Shown one piece after another: positions 1 to 8,387 of a DNA stretch of 23,073 nt. This stretch comes from Coptodactyla brooksi (lineage: Eukaryota > Arthropoda > Insecta > Coleoptera > Scarabaeidae). The stretch spans positions 1-23,073 of the forward strand of contig JAWQRM010000406.1 of the NCBI GenBank assembly GCA_033557675.1, written 5' to 3'. Each line of letters starts with the position of its first letter. Position 1 is the stretch's first letter. The translations under genes and the position numbers were made by a program. The notes below the pieces were generated by a model. The model was given only the letters and a program-made list of their open reading frames with translations, had not been told where the DNA came from and did not search any database.

Positions 1-190
1 AGTTTAGTGTTAGGAATCTGTCGTTGCCCTGTGACCCATTAATTAAGGACCACCCTGTATATATGTCTACCAAACCAATTTAATATGTACATCTGGCCCT
101 AGGGCCTCAAAATCTTAAATCCAGCAGTTACCACGGCCAACACCCTAAGAATAATGTTATTTACAACCTTATTTTTATTGAAATTTCTAG
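1..190 (+). other. DEPDC5 intron, 3' part, with TE-end-like sequence
   Basis: AT-rich intronic DNA upstream of the penultimate exon. Around 48-65 the sequence ggaccaccctgtatat resembles the ends of many insect Tc1/mariner-type elements, but no partner end is in the window. No coding sequence was recognised. Confidence 0.4.
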
Positions 191-510
191 AGTTCCGAGC
201 TCCGAGGCAGGCCGAACGACTGTTTCTATTCCAAGAAGCCATAATTTGCAAATTCGGCTTCATACCGTGCCTGACAGACTCCGAGAACCAGTGCACTCAA
301 GATCGACAGTACGTCCACACGACGGGCACCGTTTTTATACTGATCTCGAGCCCGATGCCCACGACGAACAGGAACAGTTTAACGACGAGAAGCCCCGAGC
401 AAATCGACAGGAAGTACGCGGCGATCGAAGTCATGCCGAGCCCTCACGAGGCTTACATCACGAGACACGTCAGCGGAAAGAACAAAGACGATCACGATAA
501 TTCGAAAAGG
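191..510 (+). CDS. Iml1: DEPDC5/Iml1, penultimate coding exon (partial gene)
   Basis: This exon encodes part of the C-terminal domain of DEPDC5 (Iml1 in flies and yeast), the GATOR1 subunit that restrains TORC1 through Rag GTPases at the lysosome. The reading frame gives AERLFLFQEAIICKFGFIPC, then YVHTTGTVFILI, a pattern I recognise from the C-terminal region of DEPDC5. An acceptor ending tttctag precedes position 191 and a GTAAGA donor begins at 511, so the exon ends on a complete codon. An acceptor two bases later, at 193, is also possible. A Ser/Thr/Asp-rich stretch follows the conserved core. Only the very 3' end of this large gene is present; earlier exons lie upstream. The open frame back to 154 is read-through into the intron. 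Identification rests mainly on the downstream exon. Confidence 0.8.
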
Positions 511-564
511 GTAAGAATAGTTTAGTGAAAGAAAACGATTGATTGTCATCGTCCGTTTCGTCAG
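511..564 (+). other. DEPDC5 last intron, 54 bp
   Basis: The intron starts GTAAGA and ends cgtcag, and both flanking exons are phase 0. This very short length is common in insects. Confidence 0.85.
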
Positions 565-747
565 ATGGGATTCCTGTGGTCCTGGAATCACATGATTAGC
601 CGACGGTGGAGGACGAACCCGGGCATCGACAACAATTTCCAAATGAAGCTGTTGGGCGATTTCCGGCAGTTTTGTGCGAATTCCGAAAATCGACTGAAAA
701 CCTTCTGGGACGAGTGCTGGGAATTGAAAACCAATTTCAATGTATAA
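565..747 (+). CDS. Iml1: DEPDC5/Iml1, terminal coding exon
   Basis: This is the last coding exon of DEPDC5/Iml1, 60 codons plus a TAA stop. It follows a 54-bp intron (511-564) with a GTAAGA donor and a tttcgtcag acceptor. Both sides are phase 0, so the frame is continuous. The peptide GFLWSWNHMISRRWR, then LGDFRQFCANSENRL and FWDECW, matches the strongly conserved C-terminus of DEPDC5 (GFLWSWN-x-M; F-x-FC-ANS-x-NRL; FWEEC). The protein ends a few residues past this motif, as expected for the family, so the C-terminus looks intact. A short 3'UTR with a consensus poly(A) signal follows. The ATG at 565 is internal, not a start codon. Confidence 0.93.
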   Translation: MGFLWSWNHMISRRWRTNPGIDNNFQMKLLGDFRQFCANSENRLKTFWDECWELKTNFNV

Positions 748-815
748 ACGGCAGCAATTACGATGTTTGTGTATGTTATGTATAATCTAATAAAACACGA
801 AAGAAAGATTTTGAA
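748..815 (+). other. Iml1: DEPDC5 3'UTR (short)
   Basis: The 3'UTR starts after the TAA stop. An AATAAA hexamer lies 42 bases downstream. The cleavage site is estimated 15-25 bases beyond it, so the end coordinate is approximate. Confidence 0.6.
789..794 (+). terminator. Poly(A) signal AATAAA of DEPDC5
   Basis: Exact AATAAA just downstream of the DEPDC5 stop codon, followed by a T-rich stretch near 810-828 that can serve as the downstream element. Confidence 0.7.
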
Positions 816-889
816 GTTTTATTATTTTTCGGATAATAACAACCCATAATAAATAACAATGATGTACAAAACAAAACTGTTTGTACTTT

Positions 890-1140
890 CTTCATTTTAT
901 CCTGCAACGTTTTTGGGCACACTGAATGTTTACAGAGGATACTTCCTGCCACTTCAATAAAAAATATTCCTAGATAAACAAACCTAAAAATCTTGTTTAT
1001 CTACAAAACATTGTACTACATTCAAATGGTATGCAAGAGATGTTATCTATTTTCTTTCAAGCATATGTTCCCCAATGTTTGAAGTTCACGACCCCCATAT
1101 AGGAATTTATGAAATAATGCGACCCCTACTTTTTTACTGC
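890..1140. repeat. Direct repeat copy A flanking the Penelope-like relic
   Basis: This segment is similar along its length to 2345-2640. Shared landmarks in order are tgtttgtactttcttcat, gaggatacttcctgccactt, cctagataaacaaac, acattg-actacattcaaa and cgaccccc followed by aatttatgaaat. The two copies lie in the same orientation on either side of the reverse-transcriptase and endonuclease remnants. They may be the LTR-like direct repeats of a Penelope-like element or parts of tandem truncated copies. The outer part (gaccccc...gcgacccct) also resembles hAT-family terminal sequence. Confidence 0.7.
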
Positions 1141-1209
1141 TGTCTTCCATCTGCTTTTGAATATCCCAACATCACGCCAGTCAGCATATAATTGAACAAA
1201 ATTGACATG

Positions 1210-2430
1210 TTTAAATTTATATTGGATTGCTTATAATTAGGTTTTAATTACCTTGTCCTTCTACCTACCACGTTAAAAAGGATAGAGGCAGAACTGTTAT
1301 TAAATATTTTATTTTTGTCTCTAAAAATGTTCAAGTTGATTATTTGAATTGACTTGTTTAATCAATTCTATTTTATCATTTATCTTGTGGTTAAGAGTAA
1401 TCATGTTTATAATTTTGAAAATGATTTAAGTGCTCCTTACACCTAATTTTAAGAGACCTATGCGTTTTGCACTATGTAACTTTTATCGCAATTAGTGCAA
1501 CTTATTTTATAAATCCCCGATTTGTCCATTAAATCGATTTTATCTTTTGGATTACCTAATCGACTTTTAATAATGTTATTATTAAATGCTACTTTAAAAT
1601 CAAACGTTTTTAACATATTACCTAATCCTTCAGTGATTTCATCATAGAGGATTTTAATGAACTGTTTAGGTTCTTTTTTAGGTGTTGCTTCAAGAGTAGT
1701 ATCTCTTCAATATATTTAAGTTCCTTATTATACTTAATTTTGTTTAGTGGAACGTTTGGTAACCGTTCTATCATACTATTAAATTATAAATCGTTTTGTA
1801 TCAGTTTCTTTCCAAAAAATATCGAATTCCAGTTTATTGTCTTTTTGAATTATTAAAGTACCAAGAAAAGCTAATTTCCCCTTCTTTTCTTATCAGTGTC
1901 AAAAATCGCGAACAATCCACATACCTAACACAAGATTTAGGAAAATATTTAAGCTTTTCTTTTAAGTCGGTTTCAAAGTAACCCATGAAGAGATTTATTA
2001 GGGAAATTAATTCAGAATATAGAACAATAATGTTACGCATTATATTTTTATTAAACCCGTTATATACAGCTAACTCTTCAGTACATTTAAGTTTCTTATT
2101 ATTCCTAATTTTGTTTAGTAACCGATCTATCAAACTATTAAATGCCGCTATTTTGTGTTGGAAATGATTATTAAAGTCTGAAGTTATAAATCGTTTTGTA
2201 TCAATTTCTTTCCGAAAAATATCGAATTCCAGTTATTATTATCTTTTTTAATTATTAAAGTACAAAGGAAAGGTAATTTCCCCTCGTTTTCTGTTTCACA
2301 TGTAAATTTTATTATTTTATATTCTGAATTAATTTCCGTGCAAAGCGAAACTGTTTGTACTTTCTTCATTTTATCCTGAAACGTTTTTGGGCTCATCGCA
2401 TGTTTGCAGAGGATACTTCCTGCCACTTCA
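1210..2430 (-). mobile_element. Penelope-like retroelement relic (RT and GIY-YIG remnants)
   Basis: Read on the minus strand, broken frames encode late reverse-transcriptase sequence typical of Penelope-like elements. One stretch has FTCETENEGKLPFL (about 2330-2265), then HKIAAFNSLIDRLLN (about 2150-2100). A second, partly duplicated stretch carries KSCVRYVD, echoing the RT RYVDD box with a lost Asp (about 1930). Next comes a GIY-YIG endonuclease start, SGIYKISCTNCDKSYI (about 1525-1480). After a frameshift follows RSLKIRCKEHLNHF, the helix that carries conserved Arg and His in this domain (about 1459-1415). Stops, frameshifts and the RYVDD and YIG changes show it is dead. The RT N-terminal part is missing. 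About 200 bp of RT sequence is present twice (about 1700-1900 and 2085-2300), so the relic is internally rearranged or made of overlapping copies. Confidence 0.8.
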
Positions 2431-2640
2431 ATAAAAAATACTCCTAGATAAACAAACTTAAAAGGCTCGTTTTTCTACAAAACATTGCACTACATTCAAA
2501 CCAAATTACAAAATCATCTGACAGTTGACAGATAAAATACATAGCAAGTGATGCTATGTATTTTCTTTAAAGCATAGGTTTCTAAACGTTTGAAGTTCGC
2601 AACCCCCTTATAAGAATTTATGAAATTGTACGATCCCTTC
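2345..2640. repeat. Direct repeat copy B flanking the Penelope-like relic
   Basis: Second copy of the repeat described at 890-1140, same orientation. It has an additional short hairpin, atacatagcaagtgatgctatgtat (about 2538-2562), that copy A lacks. Confidence 0.7.
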
Positions 2641-2649
2641 TTAGTACCC

Positions 2650-3050
2650 TGGGAACAAAGGTTTTATAATAGTGTAGGGGACAATTATTAATGTACTTAT
2701 TAATGAACATGGTATTTTATAATATCATGTGGAATTGTGCATTCAAAGTACAATAGTCTGGAAAACATAAAATAACAAATTTAAATTATGAATTGTTGCT
2801 TGCGCCATCACTTACCAAGTAGGGCAATTTTTTGTATTTCCTGAGCTTTAATTTGTTCGTTGTTCTGTTGATTACCAAATGACAAATTACATGTTACGAG
2901 GTATACCCATATCATTATCTTTTTAAGTATGAATAGATTTTTAAAAAGGTCGTTAGAACCATCTACGTCCGCAAGTGACAAAAAGAAAAATATATTGCAT
3001 AGCAATGAATATTTTAAATATGGATTTACTGTTATTTCCAATAAACCTCA
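2650..3050. other. Intergenic, unassigned; minus-strand ORF of 77 codons
   Basis: AT-rich. The minus strand is open from 3041 to 2808. The frame runs past a consensus donor-like tg|gtaagtg near 2816, which could be an exon end, but the peptide (for example NQQNNEQIKAQEIQKIALLG) matches no family I know and has no visible partner exon. I see no promoter or RNA gene. It is probably transposon debris. Confidence 0.3.
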
Positions 3051-3088
3051 GTGTGTTGTTCAAAGCTACTTCATAGCTTTGTAGCTCT

Positions 3089-3197
3089 GAAAGACCCTGT
3101 CTTTCATTGCTGATGAAAGATCCTGCCCTTCATTGCTCCTGATAATACTAACATGCATTAGCTGTCAGCAATGATGAAAGACCCTGTCTTTCATTGC
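3089..3197. repeat. Short repeat unit, three copies
   Basis: The 22-base unit gaaagaccctgtctttcattgc occurs at 3089-3110 and 3176-3197, with a diverged copy (gaaagatcctgcccttcattgc) at 3115-3136. The second and third units share extra flanking bases (tgatgaaaga before; tcct or cttataat after). Each unit has internal dyad symmetry (GAAAGAC/GTCTTTC). This may be the inside of the MITE whose end lies at 3215-3275. Confidence 0.75.
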
Positions 3198-3211
3198 TCC
3201 TTATAATGCAA

Positions 3212-3275
3212 CCTTGGTTAGCAAAACGTGCGTCGATCATAAACTTTCTGGTTTTGGTGTAGTGGTGGCATTAAC
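3212..3275 (+). mobile_element. Solo end of TTAA-type MITE
   Basis: The sequence aligns with the right end of the complete MITE at 13480-13686: ttggt-agcaaaa-gcgt, then ggttttggtgtagtggtggcatt, ending at a TTAA (3271-3274). The matching left end was not found nearby, so this is a truncated or diverged copy. Confidence 0.65.
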
Positions 3276-3600
3276 TATACTTGAGATGGCAACAAATATA
3301 ATTGAGTTTTTTATGTACACTATTTAATTTTTTCTTGTTACCGTTTAATGCCGTAAAACCCACGTTTAAATGGGAAGACTATAGTTTTATTTGTTTTCTT
3401 GTTGCTACTAGTGATTCCTTGACATTGACTTATATTGGTGCCGAAATTTGGAATGACCATCAATTTTTATTTGACAAATATAATACTTTTAAATGAAATA
3501 TGTATATTTCCATGAAAAAAATTATATAGCATAAGTTCTGAGGTATACAAACCAATAACAAGCGACTGTGTTTCTCGTATTCGTGTATCTGTTACACTGA
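3276..3600. other. Intergenic AT-rich spacer
   Basis: The only open frame (plus strand, 3302-3496) lacks a real ATG start and resembles no family. No RNA gene, promoter or repeat was recognised. Confidence 0.5.
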
Positions 3601-3605
3601 ATATG

Positions 3606-4285
3606 ACTTTCTCTTCCCTTTACTCTAGTCAAGGTATGTATTACTTATATTTAAAAATCAGCAGTTGGATAGCAGTGCATAAAATAAATTGAACACTGTA
3701 AGCGTATTGAAAAATAGTATCAAATTATGAAGTTCGTGATGCAACTTTTATTTGAAATATTTTTTCTAAAAAAGAAATGACACTTCACGAACCAAAAGAT
3801 TACATTTTTTCCAATAATACTTCCCATTCCCATTAACTTTATTGTAGAGGATTTTTTTAAATTTTTTGCAATGAAAGTCTTTCCTTTTGGCTGTATTTTA
3901 TGTCCTCTTTTTAAACTCTGTAGCATTTTGCGTAATTTCAAAGATAAAAGAAATAAATATTTACTTGATCTTTCTTGGACAAAACCAACCTCTAAAGATA
4001 GTATAGGAATTGTATTTTTTCCGTTATTGCTTATAGCCCGAGAACCCTTGATTTTATGCGTGTACTATACTTATGGTTTTTAAGTAATAATTTTATGTAG
4101 ATTCCAAAAATACGTTTTGTTGCAAAATGTTGAAAAAATAAAGTCATGCTTATTTTTATCAGATTATATAATAATTAGCTTATCAAACTTATTATTAGAT
4201 TAACAGCCCAACCTCTGAAAATAGCATAGGTATACTACCTACAAATAGCTTAATTCATTATATACCTTTCAATAAGAGAGCATTT
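3606..4285. repeat. Dispersed repeat, long member of the family at 9825-10110
   Basis: The start (actttctctt at 3606) and the end (aataagagag near 4271) echo the inverted ends of the repeat at 9825-10110. The segment 4046-4280 aligns with 9870-10095: shared landmarks are gt-tactat-cttat-g-ttttt, ttttatgt, ttttgtt-caaaa-ttg, aaaatagcata and ctac-aaatagc-taatt. The extra 400 bp here carries minus-strand frames (3941-3720 and on from about 4080) with the Lys-rich peptide LQSLKRGHKIQPKGKTF, possibly transposase remains, unassigned. Confidence 0.6.
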
Positions 4286-4540
4286 ATAAAATTCTGGTCC
4301 AGTATATCAAAATGTGGGATGAGGATATAAAGAAATAAAACGACATATTCAATTATAATTTTCTTTATAAAACTAATTTCATAGAACATTTACAAAGTAT
4401 ATATAAGAACCTGTAGCATTTTCTCGCAAACTACGATAATTTCGATTGCCCTCTACTTCGCACAATGTTACAAATTCCGTACACACCGAGAGTACAAAAC
4501 AAACTAATGAGCGATAACAGGGTAAGAAAACAAAATTATA
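4286..4540. other. Intergenic gap between repeat debris and UpSET 3' end
   Basis: No coding sequence or repeat recognised. It may include the downstream element of the UpSET poly(A) site. Confidence 0.4.
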
Positions 4541-4558
4541 TATTTGATAATTTAATCG

Positions 4559-4564
4559 TTTATT
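4559..4564 (-). terminator. Candidate poly(A) signal of UpSET
   Basis: AATAAA on the minus strand (TTTATT on plus), followed on the minus strand by ATTAAA at 4554-4549. Other hexamers, for example 5087-5082, could give shorter 3'UTRs, so alternative polyadenylation is possible. Confidence 0.4.
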
Positions 4565-4916
4565 TAATAATTGTACAGTTGCTGCGTACCAACATCAAAT
4601 TAAAGTTATATGTACAGCCAAGTTACATATTAAAATAGTTAGTTTGAATAAACGTAGTTGTTGAGTGTCGTTGGTATTCATTGACAAGTGTTTTTTTTTT
4701 ATTTTTCCTTTTTGACTGGCATGTGGTGTAAGAGTTTTAATTCTTTTTAGAAAACGTTAATACTGATTGAGACGTCGCTTATTCCGTTTTTAACTCGTTT
4801 GCGTTTTTCTTTTTAATCGATTTTTCTACAAAAAATTTTTGTACAAAAAAGAGTAAAACTCTCACAAATTTCTCCTTTAATTTTCTGTACTCTCTAAATT
4901 TACAAGTCGGGCGTGG

Positions 4917-4960
4917 CCGGGACGGCCCGGCCGTCACCGGATGGACGGCCGGGCCGCCGG
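4917..4960 (-). promoter_or_regulatory. GC-rich hairpin in UpSET 3'UTR
   Basis: Arms cggcccggccgtc (4923-4935) and gacggccgggccg (4944-4956) are perfectly complementary over 13 bp, with an 8-base loop. After a small internal loop, ccgg/ccgg (4917-4920 with 4957-4960) extends the stem. The surroundings are very AT-rich, so the fold should be stable in RNA of either strand. Function unknown. Confidence 0.7.
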
Positions 4961-5280
4961 GTCACAAATATAAAAATAAATTAGCCAAACGACGAAAAAT
5001 AATCCCCAGAACAACAAAGTACGAAATGTACAAATTCATCATTTACAATATATCTCCTCTATGTACACATTTAATTTGCTTTTTATTTACAAAAGAGTGA
5101 TACAGGGGGGTCAGCCATATAATATATATATATATATTTATAAAAACGAACATAAAAACAAATGTGATGTAAGCAAGTGAATCTCCGAAAAAGAACTCTC
5201 ATTTCGTTCCAAAACGAAACGCAGGTACACAACTGACCCCTCAAGACTACATTACACTATCTTAAACCTAAATAGATAGC

Positions 5281-5298
5281 TCGGCTCGTCCGAGCCGA
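5281..5298 (-). promoter_or_regulatory. Small perfect hairpin in UpSET 3'UTR
   Basis: TCGGCTC and GAGCCGA are complementary across a 4-base loop: a 7-bp stem of high GC content in AT-rich sequence. Role unknown. Confidence 0.5.
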
Positions 5299-6014
5299 TT
5301 TCCTACGGAGAAGGGGGGAACCTACTACAACCCAACGATGCATATGTATTATTTTTTAATGATCTTAAGCTCTAATGAAATACAAAAAAAAAAAAAAAAA
5401 AACAAAACACGAATTCTATTGTAACAGTGGAGAGATCAATCTTTTCCCTTATTTAAATAATTTTGTACTTTTACAAATTAAGCGGTATCATCCCGCTAAA
5501 CACTGGGTTGTTTCTTGAACGGGCTTCTTCCTATCGAGCATGCGAAAACGGAGAAAATATATATATATATATATATACCAAAATTAAATTATATAGATAT
5601 ATGGCAAGTGCCTGTCGCTTACACGTAAAAAATAAACTTCCAGAATTAATAGAAAAAACAAAAAACTTAAACTCTATGTACATATACGAAAAAAAATTAT
5701 AATAAGAGATAACGCGTGTCTCGCAACAAAAAAATATATATATATGTGTTTGTGTCTGTGTAGATGTGTATATATTAAAGATGAAATTAAACTCTACTTA
5801 TATACTTCCTTTCTCTGCTCTACAGATAATAAGGGGAGGGGAGCAAGTGTACCGATTTTCATAAATAAATTCTCTAATTAAAACGGGACCTAACAAGGTT
5901 TAGTGATTGCACAAAAGATTAGAAGATCTCTGGGGTGGGGGGGTGGGGGGAGATATTTACACATCTTTTTTTTTTATCTTAAAGCTTCCTCGCATCACCG
6001 TCTAACGCTATTTC

Positions 6015-6079
6015 TCAGTGAACGTCTCCGTGGTCCGGAGGCGGAGATGGGTTCCTACCCTCGTACGGCACGTCATCAT
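6015..6079 (-). CDS. upSET: UpSET terminal coding exon
   Basis: The last coding exon was found by splice logic, since it is too short to stand out as an ORF. A strong acceptor (cgttttctttcag) ends at 6080. The exon starts with two bases that complete the split codon left by the exon at 8792-8388, giving Asp. It then reads DDVPYEGRNPSPPPDHGDVH and TGA at 6017-6015. The phase matches exactly and its GC content is like the other UpSET exons. The acidic start and Pro-rich tail fit the C-terminus of a disordered chromatin regulator. No other acceptor in the intron gives an equally good continuation that I could see. Confidence 0.75.
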
Positions 6080-6130
6080 CTGAAAGAAAACGGACTTCTT
6101 TCTGAGCTTTCAGGCAATATCTTAATATAC

Positions 6131-8232
6131 TAAAAATCATTGGGGTTGGCAGCTACGTCATAACCTCCATAAAAAGTGGAGGGGTAAAAACATTTATACA
6201 CATATTCACGTGTTAAAACTAAAAAAATCAAGTGAAATAGCTACGATTAAAAGTTAGCTATGCTGGCAGCACTTCCCGAGGGAATACTCCTGACACCATT
6301 GCCACACATTCTCACCGCGTGGTCTGTGTGTATACAGTCCTGTGGTGATTGCTTCAGTGTACTTGTGTTTAAAATTGACTTGGTAAGTAACTATACGTAC
6401 ACAACTGGAGAATTTAACTTTAAATTTAACAGCGTTTCCACTAATGAACGATAATACTTTCTAGCAAAAATGCAAAAATGCAAAAGCCGTTGTCACTGCA
6501 AAACACAATGTTTGTGGTTTCTTTAATTAGTTATTTCGAAAAAGAGAGGGATAACAGAGGTCCACTCCTACCGCTCACTGCAGTAATTCACCTATCTTCC
6601 GTTGTGCATGCATTTTATGTTGGATTCGATCGAATTTTTTTCTTACCGGTAATCAATTAATGATCAACATTTTTTTGTTAAGGCATATTGCAGAAGCAGT
6701 TAACATCAGCGAATGAACCGTATCAAGAATTAAATGAGAGGCAATCAAGGATCACAGGAATATTCTCAGCGGAAACCGAAAACCTATATTGACAGTAATA
6801 CGGCAATGGATATTAGGAATGTCATTTACGAAATGTAGAAGAAAAAAGTGCATGTTACAATTATTACTCTTATTATTTCTCTGGATTGGCAACCTTCGCA
6901 GAATTTTGAAAAATATTGGTTTTCGGTGACAAAAGGATTGTCCGAGAATAGGGTTAGTGGAATTGCCGAAGATTGTGTTGGCATGTTTTTTTATTTTTAA
7001 AGGAGTACGTACAGAATATGAAGTCCAAAACATGGAAATATGTCTATTTAAACAAGACATGGAGAATTCTAATGGTTTTACTACAGGTGCAAATTTAATA
7101 TTTTCTTCAAAAACGAAAGATCCTGATTATCATGGAGAAATGAACCAACAGAACTTTTTGCACTGGTTTGAAGAGGCACTTTTAAAAAATCTAGAAGAGC
7201 CATCGATGATTGCTATGCATAATGCCAGCTACCACTCTACATTGGCAGATAAAGTACCAAATTCTAGTTGTAAATTGGTTACAGCAGCATAACATCAACT
7301 GTTACAAAGACATGTTCAAAAAAGAATTATTGGTACTTGTGATAAATGACTAGCCTGCAAAAACTTATGTTGCAGACCAACTTGCAGCTAAGTATGGTCA
7401 CAAGTTTTAAGGCTGCCTCCCTATCATTACATTTTTAATCCAATAGAGAACATCTATGAGATTGCAAAAAATACTACAATAACCACATGGGGCAAGATGG
7501 TTATGGAATGAATAATGAAGTGCCTAGCTATGTGGAAAGAAGCCCTGCACTATGTTACACCAGAAATGTGGCAGAAGACCATAAACCACACGGAAAAGAT
7601 GATACAAGAATGGTGGAAGAGAGACGTAGTTTTTGAACAAGAAGAGCCCAATACAACTAGGAGATAGCGGCAGCGATAAAGAAAGTTCGGAAATAGAAAG
7701 CACCTGAGATATTAGACTATAACTAATTTTCTGCCTCTTTATAGCAGAATATTGTTTTATTTATTTATTTTTATTTATTTTACAGTTGTTATTTATTTTC
7801 AAATTTATTTTATTTAGTGTACATACTCATTTTTATTGTGTACATATCTTTTGAGAACATAATTTAGTCTTGAATACCTTTATTTATTGTTAAGAATATG
7901 TTTTTATTTAATTGATTTACGGAATATAGTTTTTGTTATTTAAACTCTTTTTTTTATCATAATTATTTTGTCTAAATCATCTATTACAATCAATTAACAC
8001 AGAATTGTATTTTATTTATTCTTAGGTTTTAAACTAGCAATTTGAAGTTGCTATTTAAATGTTTTGGAAAGCCCTAGATAAATATCTACTTACAGGACGA
8101 AATGTTTCGTCCCGCAAATAGGCATTTACAGCTGGCCGACGCACGTGGGAACCAACAGAAATAGTGGCAACTGTGCCTCTAGAGGCGGGGCTAACAGACT
8201 GATGACGTAGCTGCCAACCCTGATGGTTTTTA
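6131..8232 (+). mobile_element. Tc1/mariner-IS630-type DNA transposon, decayed but complete
   Basis: The element sits in the last UpSET intron. Its ends are inverted repeats: gggttggcagctacgtcat at 6143-6161 and its exact reverse complement at 8202-8220, extended outward with three mismatches to TA dinucleotides at 6131-6132 and 8231-8232. TA is the target duplication expected for the Tc1/mariner-IS630 superfamily. It encloses a transposase pseudogene on the same strand. At about 2.1 kb it is long for the superfamily, with AT-rich subterminal regions. Some of the excess could be nested insertion. Confidence 0.8.
6679..7707 (+). pseudogene. Transposase of the Tc1/mariner-IS630-type element (broken)
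   Basis: The frame begins near 6680 with a helix-turn-helix-like segment (RHIAEAVNISE, stop, TVSRIK, stop, EAIKDHRNIL). The best-preserved part is 6957-7292, with QQNFLHWFEEALLKNL followed by MIAMHNASYHST. Relatives have DNASYH there, where the Asp is catalytic; here it is His. Further on, after frameshifts, an NPIEN motif (near 7440) carries the usual catalytic Glu. Then come AWKEALHYVTPEMWQK and a C-terminus rich in Asp, Ser and Glu ending at a TGA at 7705. Stops, frameshifts and the lost Asp make it inactive. The nearest type is the IS630-like transposase common in insects; exact clade not determined. Confidence 0.78.
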
Positions 8233-8291
8233 CTATAGTTTTATTGCCCTTCTGTATCATTTAAGTAGTAAAGAAAATATATTATTGCTTT

Positions 8292-8337
8292 TGATACTAA
8301 GCTCCGCCCCTCGTAGGTGGGGCGTGGCTTAGTATGA
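8292..8337. repeat. Inverted repeat (hairpin) in last UpSET intron
   Basis: Arms at 8292-8310 and 8319-8337 are complementary over 19 positions with about three mismatches and an 8-base loop (tcgtaggt). The stem contains gcccc/ggggc and actaag/cttagt. It lies 50 bases downstream of the intron donor, between the transposon and exon 8792-8388. It could be a tiny palindromic MITE or an intronic RNA structure. Confidence 0.6.
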
Positions 8338-8387
8338 CTTAATTTCATAGAACACAAAGTGAAAATTATAAATAGAACTCCACTTAC

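Larger units (their letters stand above)
4540..6014 (-). other. upSET: UpSET 3'UTR (putative, about 1.5 kb)
   Basis: The region downstream of the UpSET stop has no convincing coding frame. Its end is placed after the last minus-strand AATAAA (4564-4559), so length is approximate. It contains five UGUANAUA Pumilio-type sites in sense orientation (5961-5954, 5682-5675, 5091-5084, 5067-5060, 4616-4609). It also has a GC-rich hairpin (4917-4960), a smaller perfect hairpin (5281-5298), a C-rich tract in the RNA sense (5950-5933), several AT microsatellites (5121-5139, 5557-5577, 5731-5744) and an A/T homopolymer near 5383-5400. Confidence 0.55.

Noticed and set aside
154..190. Start codon of a 123-residue protein at 154
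   Set aside because: The frame is shared with the DEPDC5 exon, but 154-190 lies before a good splice acceptor and belongs to the intron.
5121..5577. Microsatellites (TA runs) as regulatory elements
   Set aside because: Simple AT repeats are expected in this composition and give no specific evidence.
5463..5702. Plus-strand ORF of 79 codons
   Set aside because: Low complexity with an AT microsatellite and no family resemblance; it lies within the putative UpSET 3'UTR.
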